Below, piece after piece: positions 26,806 through 35,672 of a stretch of 64,000 nt of DNA. This DNA comes from Litorimonas taeanensis (GTDB lineage Bacteria > Pseudomonadota > Alphaproteobacteria > Caulobacterales > Maricaulaceae): assembly GCF_003634015.1 (NCBI RefSeq), contig NZ_RBII01000001.1, positions 682,001 to 746,000 of the forward strand. Reading direction: 5' to 3'. The notes under the pieces were generated by a model. That model searched no databases. It saw nothing but the letters and a program-made list of their open reading frames with translations, and had not been told where the DNA came from. The stretch's first letter is position 1; each line of letters opens with the position of its first letter. A program made the position numbers and the translations under genes.

Positions 26806-26839
26806 ATAAAGCCACCTTTCAAAAGAGAGGTGGCTTTAT
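26806..26839. terminator. Hairpin terminator after the acyl-CoA dehydrogenase operon
   Basis: ATAAAGCCACCT (26806-26817) pairs perfectly with AGGTGGCTTTAT (26828-26839) around a 10-base loop. The right arm carries CTTTATT in place of a long T-run. It separates the dehydrogenase operon from the YajQ gene. Confidence 0.75.
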
Positions 26840-26913
26840 TACGTTCTATGATAGAGTTATTGAAAAAGATGACTAAGGTCGATATGGCCCCTGTCTTTAA
26901 ATAGGAGTGAGAA

Positions 26914-27399
26914 ATGCCAAGTTTTGATATCGTTTCAGAAGCTGATATGGCTGAAGTGGACAATGCTATTCAAAATGTGATGCGCGAGATTACAGTTCGT
27001 TATGACTTTAAAGGCTCTAAATCCACAGTCGAAAGTACAGATGGACAGATCAAGGTCTTTGCAGATGATGATTTAAAATTGAAACAAATGCACGAAATTC
27101 TTCGTGGAAACCTACACAAACGCGGAATTGAACCTGGTCAACTAGATTACCAAAAGGTTGAACCTGCTGCGGGTCAATCCGTCCGCCAGACTATCCTTGT
27201 TAAAGATGGGATTGATAAAGAAATGGCGAAGAAAATCGTCAAGGAAATCAAAGCGTCGAAAAGTAAAGTTCAAGTTTCCATCCAAGGCGACACTTTGCGT
27301 GTTGTAGGCAAGAAACGCGATGACCTACAGCAGACAATTCAATTCGTTAAAGACCTTGGATTAGAACAACCTGTACAATTCAAGAACTTCCGAGATTAA
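26914..27399 (+). CDS. YajQ family nucleotide-binding protein (UPF0234)
   Basis: A 161-residue protein matching YajQ from end to end: MPSFDIVSEADMAEVDNA at the start, YDFKGSKSTVE, the KQMHEILRGNLHKRGIE helix, and RVVGKKRDDLQQTIQFVK near the end. The fold is two RNP-like modules. YajQ binds nucleotides, and in Xanthomonas a homologue binds cyclic di-GMP and acts with a transcription factor. AGGAG precedes the ATG. It is a single-gene unit, with a terminator upstream and a convergent gene downstream. Confidence 0.93.
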   Translation: MPSFDIVSEADMAEVDNAIQNVMREITVRYDFKGSKSTVESTDGQIKVFADDDLKLKQMHEILRGNLHKRGIEPGQLDYQKVEPAAGQSVRQTILVKDGIDKEMAKKIVKEIKASKSKVQVSIQGDTLRVVGKKRDDLQQTIQFVKDLGLEQPVQFKNFRD

Positions 27400-27418
27400 A
27401 CACCGAATTACATTAGGC

Positions 27419-29134
27419 CTATTTGTTTTTTGATTGATAGGCCATTTCACCATTTACCATGGTGAAGAGAGGCTGACTCTCTAATATCTCTGGACCTGAG
27501 GCCGTCATAATATCGGTATTGAAGGCACTGAAATCTGCCTGTTTCCCGACGGCTATAGTTCCAATTGTTTGCTCTGTGAATGCGCCATATGCTGGCCAAA
27601 TGGTCAGCATTTTCAAAGCCTCTTGAGGCGTAACTTTTTCACTCGGAAACCAATTTTCATTGCTATATCCGTTTAAATCCTTGCGCTGCGTTGCCGCGTA
27701 AAATTCTATCCTTGGGTCTCCAACCTCTACAGGAGCGTCCGAACCTCCGATAATGCGGGCTCCGGAATCGATTAAACTACGCCAAGCATATCCGCCGGCA
27801 AGCCTATCTTTTCCAAGGCGGTCCTCAGCAAAGTGTAAATCACCAATAGCATGGCTCGGCTGCATAGAGGGGATAATGCCATATTTTGCGAAAAGTGGAA
27901 TGTCGTCTGTATGAATAATTTGAGAATGTTCGATCCGCCATCGCGGGTCTTTCACTTTCCAATTTGATTTTGGCACAGCGTCAAAAGCGTTTTTATACCA
28001 CTGCAGAACATAGCGGTTGGCTTTATCGCCTATGGCATGCGTATTAACTTGGATGCCGTTCCGCAGAGCCGTGTTGAGAAAGGCTTCAACTTGTACCTCT
28101 CTTAATGTCATTAAGCCTTCATTTTCTGGATCGTCAGAATAGGGAGCTAATAAAGCAGCCCCTCGTGAGCCTAGAGCTCCATCAGCATAAAGCTTAATAG
28201 CTCGTGTAACGACCAAACCGTTCTCATAAGTTTCATCTAGCCCCATGGTTTGCATAGTTCTATCGGTTGGAATATCCAACGAATTATAAACCCGGATTTT
28301 AATCTCGCCTGACTTGGCCAAATTATTCAGGAGAGGGATGTCATTAGGGTTTACAGACATTGAGTGAATACTTGTCCATCCACGAGACGCATAGAGTTCC
28401 GCTCCACGAATATAGGCTTCTCGGCGACGTTCTTCAGTTAAAGCTGGGACAAGCTCACTAATCAGGTTAGCAGCATTGTCGACAAGCATACCCGTGGGGG
28501 TGCCATTAGAATCCTTATTTATGGCTCCACCAAAAGGATTCTCAGTATTGGCATCAATATTGGCTAACTCTAAAGCTTTGGAATTAACCACAACGGCATG
28601 GCCATCTGAGCGTTCCAAAATTATCGGGCGGTCTGTGGCTATAGCATCAAGATCGTCTTTGTTTGGGAAGCGGCCTTCAGGCCAATGCGTTTCAATCCAA
28701 CCCCGTCCATAAATTACTGCATCTTGTGGTTTAGCCTGAGTTTCTGCGCGAACCTTGTCTTGTAAATCCTCAATTGAGGCTGTGCCTTCTAAGTTTAAGG
28801 TCATTTCCCTTAAGCCAATTCCAAGCAAATGCCCGTGGCCATCTGTTAACCCAGGGTATAAAGTGCCGCCCTTTAAATCGATGTGACGGTTTTCGGGGTG
28901 AGGGCACCATCCCCCTCCTGATGACCCTGTATACTCGATAACTCCATCTGTAACGACAATCGCTTCTGTAGTAGGATTGGTGTCGATAGCTGTATAAATC
29001 GGTCCACCTGATATGCACCAATTTGCTGCCTTTTGTATCAGGTCATTATCATTTTTGGACGTCAATGGGACATCACTACAGCCAATCAATAAAGACGCTG
29101 TAAAACTTAGACCAAATCCAGATAATGTACGCAT
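27419..29134 (-). CDS. YtcJ-type amidohydrolase lipoprotein
   Basis: A 571-residue amidohydrolase-superfamily enzyme of the YtcJ/AepA-like group. The N-terminus is a lipoprotein signal (ASLLIGCSDV). Metal motifs: YPGLTDGHGHLLG (HxH), then NTHAIGDKANR and RIEHSQIIH (His ligands), and GSDAPVE (Asp). The family includes N-substituted formamide deformylase and many uncharacterised enzymes, so the substrate is not known. ATG at 29134. Forty-eight bases separate it from the histidine kinase stop; both are leftward. Confidence 0.87.
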   Translation of the reverse strand: MRTLSGFGLSFTASLLIGCSDVPLTSKNDNDLIQKAANWCISGGPIYTAIDTNPTTEAIVVTDGVIEYTGSSGGGWCPHPENRHIDLKGGTLYPGLTDGHGHLLGIGLREMTLNLEGTASIEDLQDKVRAETQAKPQDAVIYGRGWIETHWPEGRFPNKDDLDAIATDRPIILERSDGHAVVVNSKALELANIDANTENPFGGAINKDSNGTPTGMLVDNAANLISELVPALTEERRREAYIRGAELYASRGWTSIHSMSVNPNDIPLLNNLAKSGEIKIRVYNSLDIPTDRTMQTMGLDETYENGLVVTRAIKLYADGALGSRGAALLAPYSDDPENEGLMTLREVQVEAFLNTALRNGIQVNTHAIGDKANRYVLQWYKNAFDAVPKSNWKVKDPRWRIEHSQIIHTDDIPLFAKYGIIPSMQPSHAIGDLHFAEDRLGKDRLAGGYAWRSLIDSGARIIGGSDAPVEVGDPRIEFYAATQRKDLNGYSNENWFPSEKVTPQEALKMLTIWPAYGAFTEQTIGTIAVGKQADFSAFNTDIMTASGPEILESQPLFTMVNGEMAYQSKNK

Positions 29135-29182
29135 GCCATGCCCTCTTAATTATGGGCAAGATAACGATTTTCTACAAATTAG

Positions 29183-31438
29183 CTAGGCTATGTTAGAGGC
29201 TTTCTGAAGGCTCTGGGTTCCATGTTCTAGTACTGAATCAAATGCCGCTAAAATTTCAGCCAATTTAACAGGTTTAGCGAGGGCCTCATCCATACCTATG
29301 TTTAAACAGAGACGTTTTTGTTGATATTGAGGGTCGGCCGTCAGGGCGATGATTGGGATATCTGAATAGGACTCGTTTGAACTGCGGATAGAAAGTGTAG
29401 CTTCAATGCCATCCATCACTGGCATATGAATATCCATCAATACCACATCAAACTCCTGCGTTTTAAGCGTCTCTATAGCCTCCATACCGTCATTTGCTGT
29501 GACAATACTGCCGACAACGGAGTCTAATAACGAGGCAACAACCATATGATTGGTTGCGTTGTCATCAACGACGAGGAGCTTAATATCCGAATATTTGGTC
29601 CTATTCGGTTGCGAGGTTTCCAGCAATGAACCGACGAGTTTTGAACTCGACTCCTCGTTTATTGTTTGGGGCGAAGGCGGCGTAGTGGCCGTTTTGTCCT
29701 CTGCCTCTTCAGGGAGTTTGTGTGATACTGGTTCCGGACTGGCATTATTTTTTTGGGCCGATGTTTCAGAAACGACTTCTTCAGGTGTGGTTTGATTGTT
29801 TTCTGAAGCCACTACTTCCGTTGTTGGGGCAGGTAATGACTGTTCTGATTTCATGGGGATGGAAATAACAAACATGGCACCCTGACCAAGGGCAGATTTC
29901 ACTTTGATTGTGCCCCCCATCATTTCCGTGATTTGCTTTGTAATGGTCATGCCAAGACCCGTGCCGCCAAAGCGACTGGCAATTGTTTTGTCCGCTTGGG
30001 TATATGGCTCAAAAATTTGTTTTTGTTGTTCAGGTGTCATGCCAATGCCGTCATCCTTGACCGCAAGTACAAGGTTGTCATGACCTGCGCCGCTACTAAC
30101 TTTGGTGAGAACAACTTGTACTGTGCCATTTTCAGAAAATTTTGTGGCATTAGACAAAAGGTTGTTGACGCATTGGTCATATCGATAACCATCCATCAGA
30201 ATTGAAGACGGTAAATTAGGGTCAATACGATATGTAAAGGTGATGTTGTTTTTCTTAGCTTGAAGCTCCCATAACTTACAGACGTTTTCGACGCATTTTT
30301 TTGGATCTGTTGGTTTGGGATCAAGAGTCACCATGCCCTCTTCAAACTTACTATGAGTAAGCGACTCATCAACAATACGAAGAATTTTCTCAGCAGAATT
30401 TTGAATCAACTCTAGTTTTGGTGTGATCTCTGGATCTGAGTGATGGAATATAAGAGCGTCGGATATGCCGATAACGGCATTCATAGGAGTGCGAACTTCA
30501 TGGCTAAGGCGTGACAAAAAGCTATTTTTAGCAGTCAATGCTTTGCGAGCCGTCTTTGTCGCGAGTCTTTGTTGGGCCTGCAACAGCATTTGCTCTGAAA
30601 CATTTGTATAATAACAGAAAACACTGATTACATTTCCGTTTTCTGCTATACGGGGAATGCCAAATCCTCTGTACCAGACAGTTTCTCCAGTCTTAGAGAT
30701 TAATCGGGCTTTTAAATCCCAACTTTCACCTTTTTGGAGGCAGTTTTCCCACGCTAGTAAACAATGCGCCCTGTCATCTTCATGTATTAAATGAGCAATG
30801 CCTTCGGTTTTAGCTAATTGGATTCGATCTTTTCCGAACAGGCTACCTAGATATTTAGATGAGATTTTCCATTCCCCATCTTCAATATTATATGACCAAT
30901 AACCAGCAGACCCAACTTTCATAGCCAGGTCTAGCATACGCTTACTTTCATATTCTTCTGTGATGTCTGTCACAGCCAATAGCATTCGACCGTCTTGACC
31001 AAAACTTTGATTCAAGCTCAACCTACGACCTGAAGGCGTGCTGACCTCATAGGTTTCGCGCATTTCTGGTTCTTGTGAACGCGCTTTCGCTTTTAAGTCT
31101 GTAGACAGTGACTTCAGAGTGGATTTAGCGCCTTGGCCAAAATCCCCGCGGTTTACGCAGTGCTCAATGAATTCGTCATAACTGTTAAGCGATGCAAGCT
31201 CTTGCTCATCAAAATCGAAAAGTGTGAGGGTCAGTTTATTAGCAAACTCAAAACTAAGATCTGTGTCGAACATCAACAAGGCTTGATTAGACATATCACC
31301 CAATCGCTTTAGCCAAAAGTAATCTTCTGCTCGCCGTGCTGACTGGCGTCTGTCTGTATTCGGTCCTTCAGGACTACCTAATAACTGACTATATGGATTT
31401 TTAATGTTTTTCCCTGACAGAATCATCGAAGTCCCCAT
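29183..31438 (-). CDS. Soluble hybrid histidine kinase with PAS domains and receiver
   Basis: About 751 residues from the ATG at 31438 (a TTG at 31474 would add 12). There is no membrane segment. Two PAS-like sensor domains cover about 40-150 and 160-280 (KVGSAGYWSYNIEDGEW). The kinase core has SRLSHEVRTPMNAVIG (phospho-His), NLLSNATKFS (N box), DDGIGMT and GTGLGMTI (ATP lid). After a Ser/Thr/Glu-rich linker comes a receiver domain (LLVVDDNATNH; DVVLMDIHMP with phospho-Asp; ALTAD; AKPVK). The signal and output partner are unknown. A TTAA-N7-TTAA CtrA-type site lies upstream. Confidence 0.92.
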   Translation of the reverse strand: MGTSMILSGKNIKNPYSQLLGSPEGPNTDRRQSARRAEDYFWLKRLGDMSNQALLMFDTDLSFEFANKLTLTLFDFDEQELASLNSYDEFIEHCVNRGDFGQGAKSTLKSLSTDLKAKARSQEPEMRETYEVSTPSGRRLSLNQSFGQDGRMLLAVTDITEEYESKRMLDLAMKVGSAGYWSYNIEDGEWKISSKYLGSLFGKDRIQLAKTEGIAHLIHEDDRAHCLLAWENCLQKGESWDLKARLISKTGETVWYRGFGIPRIAENGNVISVFCYYTNVSEQMLLQAQQRLATKTARKALTAKNSFLSRLSHEVRTPMNAVIGISDALIFHHSDPEITPKLELIQNSAEKILRIVDESLTHSKFEEGMVTLDPKPTDPKKCVENVCKLWELQAKKNNITFTYRIDPNLPSSILMDGYRYDQCVNNLLSNATKFSENGTVQVVLTKVSSGAGHDNLVLAVKDDGIGMTPEQQKQIFEPYTQADKTIASRFGGTGLGMTITKQITEMMGGTIKVKSALGQGAMFVISIPMKSEQSLPAPTTEVVASENNQTTPEEVVSETSAQKNNASPEPVSHKLPEEAEDKTATTPPSPQTINEESSSKLVGSLLETSQPNRTKYSDIKLLVVDDNATNHMVVASLLDSVVGSIVTANDGMEAIETLKTQEFDVVLMDIHMPVMDGIEATLSIRSSNESYSDIPIIALTADPQYQQKRLCLNIGMDEALAKPVKLAEILAAFDSVLEHGTQSLQKASNIA

Positions 31439-31493
31439 GAAGTAATCAGCTTCAGAATTACGCCAAATAAACAAGATGTGGTTAACAATACGG

Positions 31494-31508
31494 TTAAATG
31501 CCCGTTAA
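31494..31508. promoter_or_regulatory. Putative CtrA binding site upstream of the hybrid kinase
   Basis: TTAAATGCCCGTTAA fits TTAA-N7-TTAA, the full-site consensus of the cell-cycle regulator CtrA in Caulobacterales relatives. Extra TTAA half-sites lie at 31482-31485 and 31522-31525. It is 56-70 bases from the kinase ATG. The match rests on a short, AT-rich consensus, so chance is possible. Confidence 0.4.
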
Positions 31509-31673
31509 ATTGGGCTTATCGTTAAGGTATTGTGATTATTGTGGAGGATTGACCACTATAACTGCCGGCTAATATTAGAATCATTCAAGCCAAATCGACC
31601 TCACATTCGCAGACGAGAAGGCGGATGCACTGAACCAAAGGGTTCTTTTACTACACTAGATAGGGGTTAAATC

Positions 31674-31748
31674 TGGTGCCGCGAGGGAGAATTGAACTCC
31701 CGACCTCATCATTACCAATGATGCGCTCTACCACTGAGCTACCGCGGC
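31674..31748 (-). tRNA. tRNA-Thr (anticodon GGT)
   Basis: The minus strand folds into a full cloverleaf: acceptor GCCGCGG with TCGCGGC (one G-T pair), D arm GCTC/GAGC, anticodon arm CATCA/TGATG with loop TTGGTAA, T arm GGGAG/CTCCC with TTCAATT loop, and an encoded CCA end at 31674-31676. Confidence 0.96.
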
Positions 31749-31819
31749 TTGGAAGGCGTGGCTATAGCCGAGTGAATTCAAATTGAAAAGACTATTTGCA
31801 CCTCATATGCGCTCTGATT

Positions 31820-31966
31820 ATGAATAGTGAAATGAATGATAAGGCCAACAGTAAAAAAATGACCAGAGAAGAGCGGTTAGCGAAGTCTTTGCGGGATAAT
31901 TTACGCAGAAGAAAAGCCGCGACCCGTAAAATGTCTGCTCCAAAGCCCAACGATACAAGCGTTTAG
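31820..31966 (+). CDS. Small basic conserved-type protein upstream of murA
   Basis: A 48-residue protein, too short for usual ORF cut-offs. It is dominated by REERLAKSLRDNLRRRKAAT, an Arg/Lys-rich helix of the kind found in small proteins encoded near murA in many alphaproteobacteria (recognised by pattern, not by search). No function is known. It lies between tRNA-Thr and murA, on the murA strand, 177 bases before murA. There is no clear Shine-Dalgarno, and an internal Met at residue 5 is possible. Confidence 0.55.
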   Translation: MNSEMNDKANSKKMTREERLAKSLRDNLRRRKAATRKMSAPKPNDTSV

Positions 31967-32143
31967 ACTGACCGTAGGCCTTAGTCTACAGTTCCGTTTC
32001 AAACACAGCGAGACTTATCTTGGTCACTTTTAAAACATCCTCATGCCGTAATGTTTTGTAATCTGAAAGTGTCGTTACAGAAAATATGACTTTGGTGTGA
32101 CAAGAGGGTTGCACTGTAAACGCTCACTGAATAGGCACAGCAT

Positions 32144-33412
32144 ATGGATAAAATCGTTATTAATGGTGGCACTCCCTTGGTTGGAGAGATTGCAATTAGC
32201 GGGGCAAAAAACTCTGCTATCAAGTTAATGGCGGTGTCGCTTCTGACCGACCAAAAGGTTACACTCACAAATATGCCGCGTCTGCGTGACACGCGCTCTA
32301 TGGCGCAACTACTAAATCATCTAGGGGTTGCGGTAGAGGATGATGCAGGAAATGAAATGACGCTTCATGCCGCCAAGCTGAATGGTGCCACGGCGCCTTA
32401 TGACTTGGTTCGAAAGATGCGTGCCACGTTCAATGTTTTGGGGCCGTTATTAGCCAGAGAAGGGCATGCAAAAGTCTCTTTACCGGGCGGCTGCGCTATT
32501 GGAGCGCGACCTGTTGACCTACATTTAAAAGCTCTGGAGCAATTAGGCGCAACTATCGAATTGGAAGAGGGGTACGTTGTTGCCTCCGCCAAAGGAGGTT
32601 TGAAAGGCGCAGATATCACATTCCCTTTCATTAGTGTTGGCGCGACAGAACATGCCATGTTGTCCGCAGTGCTCGCATCAGGGGTTACGACATTGTTCAA
32701 TGCGGCGCGCGAGCCAGAAATTATTGATTTAGCGGCATGTTTGAATGGAATGGGCGCTAAGATTACTGGGGCGGGCCGCTCTGAAGTTAGAATCGAAGGT
32801 GTGTCGAAGCTCTCTGGAGTTACGCATTCTGTAGTTCCTGACAGAATTGAGGCGGGTACATATGCTTTGGCAGCAGCAACTGCCGGTGGCTCTGTGAGAC
32901 TTACAAATATCCGCTCCGATCACCTTGGCGCTTTATGGCCTTTAATTGCACAAGCAGGCGCGAAAGTTAGTTTGGATGAAACGACTGTACTAATCGAAAG
33001 GGACGGCGGCCGGCCAAGGGCGGTTGATATGGAGACACAAGCATATCCGGGTTTTCCAACGGATTTGCAGGCACAATTTATGGGGCTTATGTGTTTAGCA
33101 GATGGTGTGTCAATCATTCGTGAAAATATATTCGAAAACCGGTTTATGCATTGCCCTGAGCTCTCTAGAATGGGAGCAGATATTACAGTACGCGGTCGGG
33201 AGGCAGTAGTTCGCGGTGTTGAGCAATTGAGAGGAGCGCCTGTCATGGCAACGGATTTACGGGCTTCTGCTTCACTTATTAATTGCGCCTTAGCTGCTAA
33301 GGGAGAAACGCATATAGGCCGAGTTTATCACTTGGACCGAGGGTTTGAGCATATAGAAGTAAAATTAGGACAATGCGGCGCGAATATTAAACGTGTCCCT
33401 GATAATGGATAA
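32144..33412 (+). CDS. murA: UDP-N-acetylglucosamine 1-carboxyvinyltransferase
   Basis: First committed step of peptidoglycan synthesis: transfer of enolpyruvate from PEP to UDP-GlcNAc, in the cytoplasm. 422 residues, the normal length. MurA motifs are all present: [12 protein letters not shown] near residue 20, [15 protein letters not shown], and the loop [14 protein letters not shown] with the fosfomycin-target Cys at residue 117, then [13 protein letters not shown]. It heads a block of overlapping or closely spaced genes running to yacG. The start of the DUF2948 gene overlaps its stop. Confidence 0.97.
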   Translation: MDKIVINGGTPLVGEIAISGAKNSAIKLMAVSLLTDQKVTLTNMPRLRDTRSMAQLLNHLGVAVEDDAGNEMTLHAAKLNGATAPYDLVRKMRATFNVLGPLLAREGHAKVSLPGGCAIGARPVDLHLKALEQLGATIELEEGYVVASAKGGLKGADITFPFISVGATEHAMLSAVLASGVTTLFNAAREPEIIDLAACLNGMGAKITGAGRSEVRIEGVSKLSGVTHSVVPDRIEAGTYALAAATAGGSVRLTNIRSDHLGALWPLIAQAGAKVSLDETTVLIERDGGRPRAVDMETQAYPGFPTDLQAQFMGLMCLADGVSIIRENIFENRFMHCPELSRMGADITVRGREAVVRGVEQLRGAPVMATDLRASASLINCALAAKGETHIGRVYHLDRGFEHIEVKLGQCGANIKRVPDNG

Positions 33413-33848
33413 AAATATGGCAATGCCTAAAGTTCAACACCTTCGATTGAAGGCAGACACAGTTGAAGACTTAAACCTTGTATCTGGGGCCGTACAAGAC
33501 TCTATCCTTCGTGTGGCAGGTATTGTTTATGACGCCCAAAAACGAAGTCTGACATTAGGGCTGCAACGTCTACGTCGCGAAGCAAAGGGGAAAACACGTA
33601 TTTTTAGTGGTCTACGCTTTGACAGCGTGTTGTCACTGAAAAGCACTGGCATAGAACGTTCAAACGACAATGCGTTTCTTGTATTGTTGTCACTTAACTT
33701 CGTTGAAGGGGATGCGCCTGGCGGAACGCTTCTGTTGGAATTTGCAGGTGGGGGAAGATTAATGGCAGAGCTTGAATGTTTAGATGCGGTGCTCCTTGAT
33801 CAAGGTGAGGCGTGGCCCGCTAAATCTACACCAAAGCATGATCTCTAA
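33405..33848 (+). CDS. DUF2948 family protein
   Basis: About 147 residues; starts at GTG 33393, ATG 33405 and ATG 33417 are all in frame, and 33405 overlaps the murA stop by eight bases. The pattern [27 protein letters not shown], here partial ([14 protein letters not shown]), with LRRE and FDSVLSLKS, is that of DUF2948, an alphaproteobacterial family found next to murA. The structure predicted is beta-rich and soluble. Function unknown; the constant neighbourhood with cell-wall and RNA genes hints at a housekeeping role. Confidence 0.85.
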   Translation: MDKNMAMPKVQHLRLKADTVEDLNLVSGAVQDSILRVAGIVYDAQKRSLTLGLQRLRREAKGKTRIFSGLRFDSVLSLKSTGIERSNDNAFLVLLSLNFVEGDAPGGTLLLEFAGGGRLMAELECLDAVLLDQGEAWPAKSTPKHDL

Positions 33849-33851
33849 ATA

Positions 33852-34352
33852 ATGGTCGATGATAGTCATATCGACCCGGCGGAAGAGCATTATATCTCAG
33901 AGCTTCATATTGATGATGAAAGCTTACCTGTTAGCTCTGTAGAAATGCAGCACGAACGCCGCGTGGCAATATTTGATTTACTAGAAGACAATTTGTTTCG
34001 TCCCCTTGAGAGCTCCCGCGGCCCCTATATGGTCAAATTGTCGTTGATGGATGGGAATCGCCTTCATTTAGACGTCACCCGCACAAATGGTGGAGAGCGG
34101 GGGAGCTTTAAAATTTCGCTTGTCCCATTCCGACGTGTCATCAAAGACTATTTTATGATTTGCGAAAGCTATCATAATGCTATTCGAACGGCGACTTCCG
34201 CACAGATTGAAGCTATCGATATGGGGCGTAGAGGGCTCCATAATGAAGGGTCACGGATGCTGACTGATAGTTTGCGGAATATGATAGAAATTGACTTTAA
34301 TACATCGCGCCGTCTGTTTACTCTGATTTGCGCTTTACACAGACGGAATTAG
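33852..34352 (+). CDS. UPF0262 family protein
   Basis: A 166-residue protein of an alphaproteobacteria-specific family. Recognisable stretches: HERRVAIFDLLEDNLFRPLE, then GPYMVKLSLMDGNRLHLDV, LVPFRRVIKDYFMICESYHN, and GRRGLHNEGSRML. The conserved GRR-LHNEG motif is a hallmark. Function unknown. It begins three bases after the DUF2948 stop and is followed directly by the low-Mr phosphatase, so it is part of the murA transcript. Confidence 0.9.
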   Translation: MVDDSHIDPAEEHYISELHIDDESLPVSSVEMQHERRVAIFDLLEDNLFRPLESSRGPYMVKLSLMDGNRLHLDVTRTNGGERGSFKISLVPFRRVIKDYFMICESYHNAIRTATSAQIEAIDMGRRGLHNEGSRMLTDSLRNMIEIDFNTSRRLFTLICALHRRN

Positions 34353-34354
34353 AT

Positions 34355-34789
34355 ATGAGCAAGCCGCAATCCGTTCTCTTTATCTGTCAAATGAATATGG
34401 TGCGCTCTCCAATGGCTGAGGGACTAATGCGCAAACATTATTCAAGTTCTTATCAGGTTAAATCATGTGGTTTATCCCAGGGCGAAGCCGACCAGCTTGT
34501 CCAATCCGTTATGTCTGAAATTGGTGTCGATATGAGCCAGCATGAACCTATGACCTTAGGCGCGTTTGAACCTAATGACTTTGATATTGTGATTGCCTTT
34601 ACTTCTGCTGCTAATGAAGCGGCAAAAGCCTATTTTGAAGGTGCAAAAGCTGAAGTCCTCTATTGGCCATTACCAGATCCCGGTGAAGGGTCATTGGATG
34701 TTCGGGCTATAATGAATAATTACAGAGCGATGAGAGACGTCATAAAATCCAGATTAATCCGTCATTTTGGGGCTCCAGACACCGTTTAG
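34355..34789 (+). CDS. Low-molecular-weight protein tyrosine phosphatase / arsenate-reductase-like protein
   Basis: A 144-residue phosphatase starting at ATG 34355, two bases after the UPF0262 stop. The P-loop CQMNMVRS (Cys11, Arg17) fits C-x5-R-S, and the general-acid loop is PDPGEG near residue 110. Such proteins dephosphorylate phosphotyrosine or, in related forms, reduce arsenate; no extra Cys pair typical of arsenate reductase is evident. Its place in the murA-infA block is a stable alphaproteobacterial arrangement. The partner kinase is not in the window. Confidence 0.87.
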   Translation: MSKPQSVLFICQMNMVRSPMAEGLMRKHYSSSYQVKSCGLSQGEADQLVQSVMSEIGVDMSQHEPMTLGAFEPNDFDIVIAFTSAANEAAKAYFEGAKAEVLYWPLPDPGEGSLDVRAIMNNYRAMRDVIKSRLIRHFGAPDTV

Positions 34790-34874
34790 GCGTAATAAAC
34801 CCTGTTATATCCGTAAAAAATGCCTATATAGCCTCACGAACCCCCAATTTTGGGAATCAAATAAAGGAATAGAT

Positions 34875-35093
34875 TTGGCTAAAGAAGAATTACTTGAGTT
34901 TGAAGGGGAGGTTGTAGAACTTCTGCCTAACGCGACATTTCGCGTCAAACTCATCAATGATCACGAAATTATCGCTCACACGGCTGGCCGTATGCGCAAA
35001 AACCGTATTCGTGTTCTTGCTGGTGACCGTGTAACTGTCGAAATGACACCCTACGACTTGACTAAAGGTCGTATCACTTACCGCTTTAAGTAA
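34875..35093 (+). CDS. infA: Translation initiation factor IF-1, TTG start
   Basis: A 72-residue OB-fold protein, exactly the family length, when read from the TTG at 34875 (TTG GCT AAA GAA = MAKE...). AAAGGAA lies six bases upstream. The sequence [19 protein letters not shown] and [20 protein letters not shown] is nearly the family consensus. IF-1 occupies the ribosomal A site with IF-2 and IF-3. An upstream in-frame extension overlaps the phosphatase gene and is not part of the protein. Confidence 0.96.
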   Translation: MAKEELLEFEGEVVELLPNATFRVKLINDHEIIAHTAGRMRKNRIRVLAGDRVTVEMTPYDLTKGRITYRFK

Positions 35094-35099
35094 ATTGCC

Positions 35100-35672
35100 A
35101 TGCGTTTCATTTTAGCGAGCGCTTCGCCGAGGCGTTTGTCGCTGCTGAAACAAATTCACGTTACGCCAGATGATGTAATTCCGGCGGAAATAAATGAAGA
35201 CCCTATTCTGGGCGAGGTTCCACGTCCTCATGCATTACGACTTGCGAGCGAGAAATGCGCGGTAATCGCCGCTCGTGAACCCGATTCTGTTGTGCTTGCT
35301 GCCGATACTGTGGTCGGGGTCGGCAGAAGAATATTGCCCAAAGCCGAAACCCCTGAACAAGCCCTCGAATGTTTAAAGCGACTAACTGGGCGTGCGCATC
35401 AAGTGTATACGGGCATAGCAATCTATTCTCCCAATAAAGGCCTTCAAAGCCGCGTTGTAGAAACACGTTTGAAATTCAAAACGTTGTCGCCTCAAGAAAT
35501 TGAATATTATCTTGCCTCCGAAGAATGGCACGGCAAGGCAGGCGGGTATGGCATTCAAGGTTATGCTGAAGCCTTTATACAAAAACTCTCAGGTTCATAT
35601 TCTAATGTGGTCGGTTTGCCTTTGACTGAGACACGACATTACCTTTTAGAGCATGGGGTAATAACTCCATGA
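35100..35672 (+). CDS. maf: Maf-family nucleotide pyrophosphatase
   Basis: A 190-residue house-cleaning enzyme that hydrolyses non-canonical or modified NTPs (dTTP, UTP and m7GTP in the different Maf types). Motifs: ILASASPRRLSLL at the N-terminus, VLAADTVVGVG (catalytic Asp), LKRLTGRAHQVYTGIAI and GKAGGYGIQGYAEAFI. ATG at 35100, six bases after infA. The last four bases overlap the RNase E/G gene (ATGA). Maf next to infA is a common alphaproteobacterial arrangement. Confidence 0.93.
   Translation: MRFILASASPRRLSLLKQIHVTPDDVIPAEINEDPILGEVPRPHALRLASEKCAVIAAREPDSVVLAADTVVGVGRRILPKAETPEQALECLKRLTGRAHQVYTGIAIYSPNKGLQSRVVETRLKFKTLSPQEIEYYLASEEWHGKAGGYGIQGYAEAFIQKLSGSYSNVVGLPLTETRHYLLEHGVITP

Noticed and set aside
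31632-31649. GAACC/GGTTC stem followed by TTTT near tRNA-Thr
   Set aside because: The T-run is on the plus strand, where no gene ends; on the tRNA strand there is no T-run, so a terminator call is not supported.
32398-33246. Antisense frames inside murA
   Set aside because: They lie fully inside a textbook murA gene and have no start signal or conserved motif.
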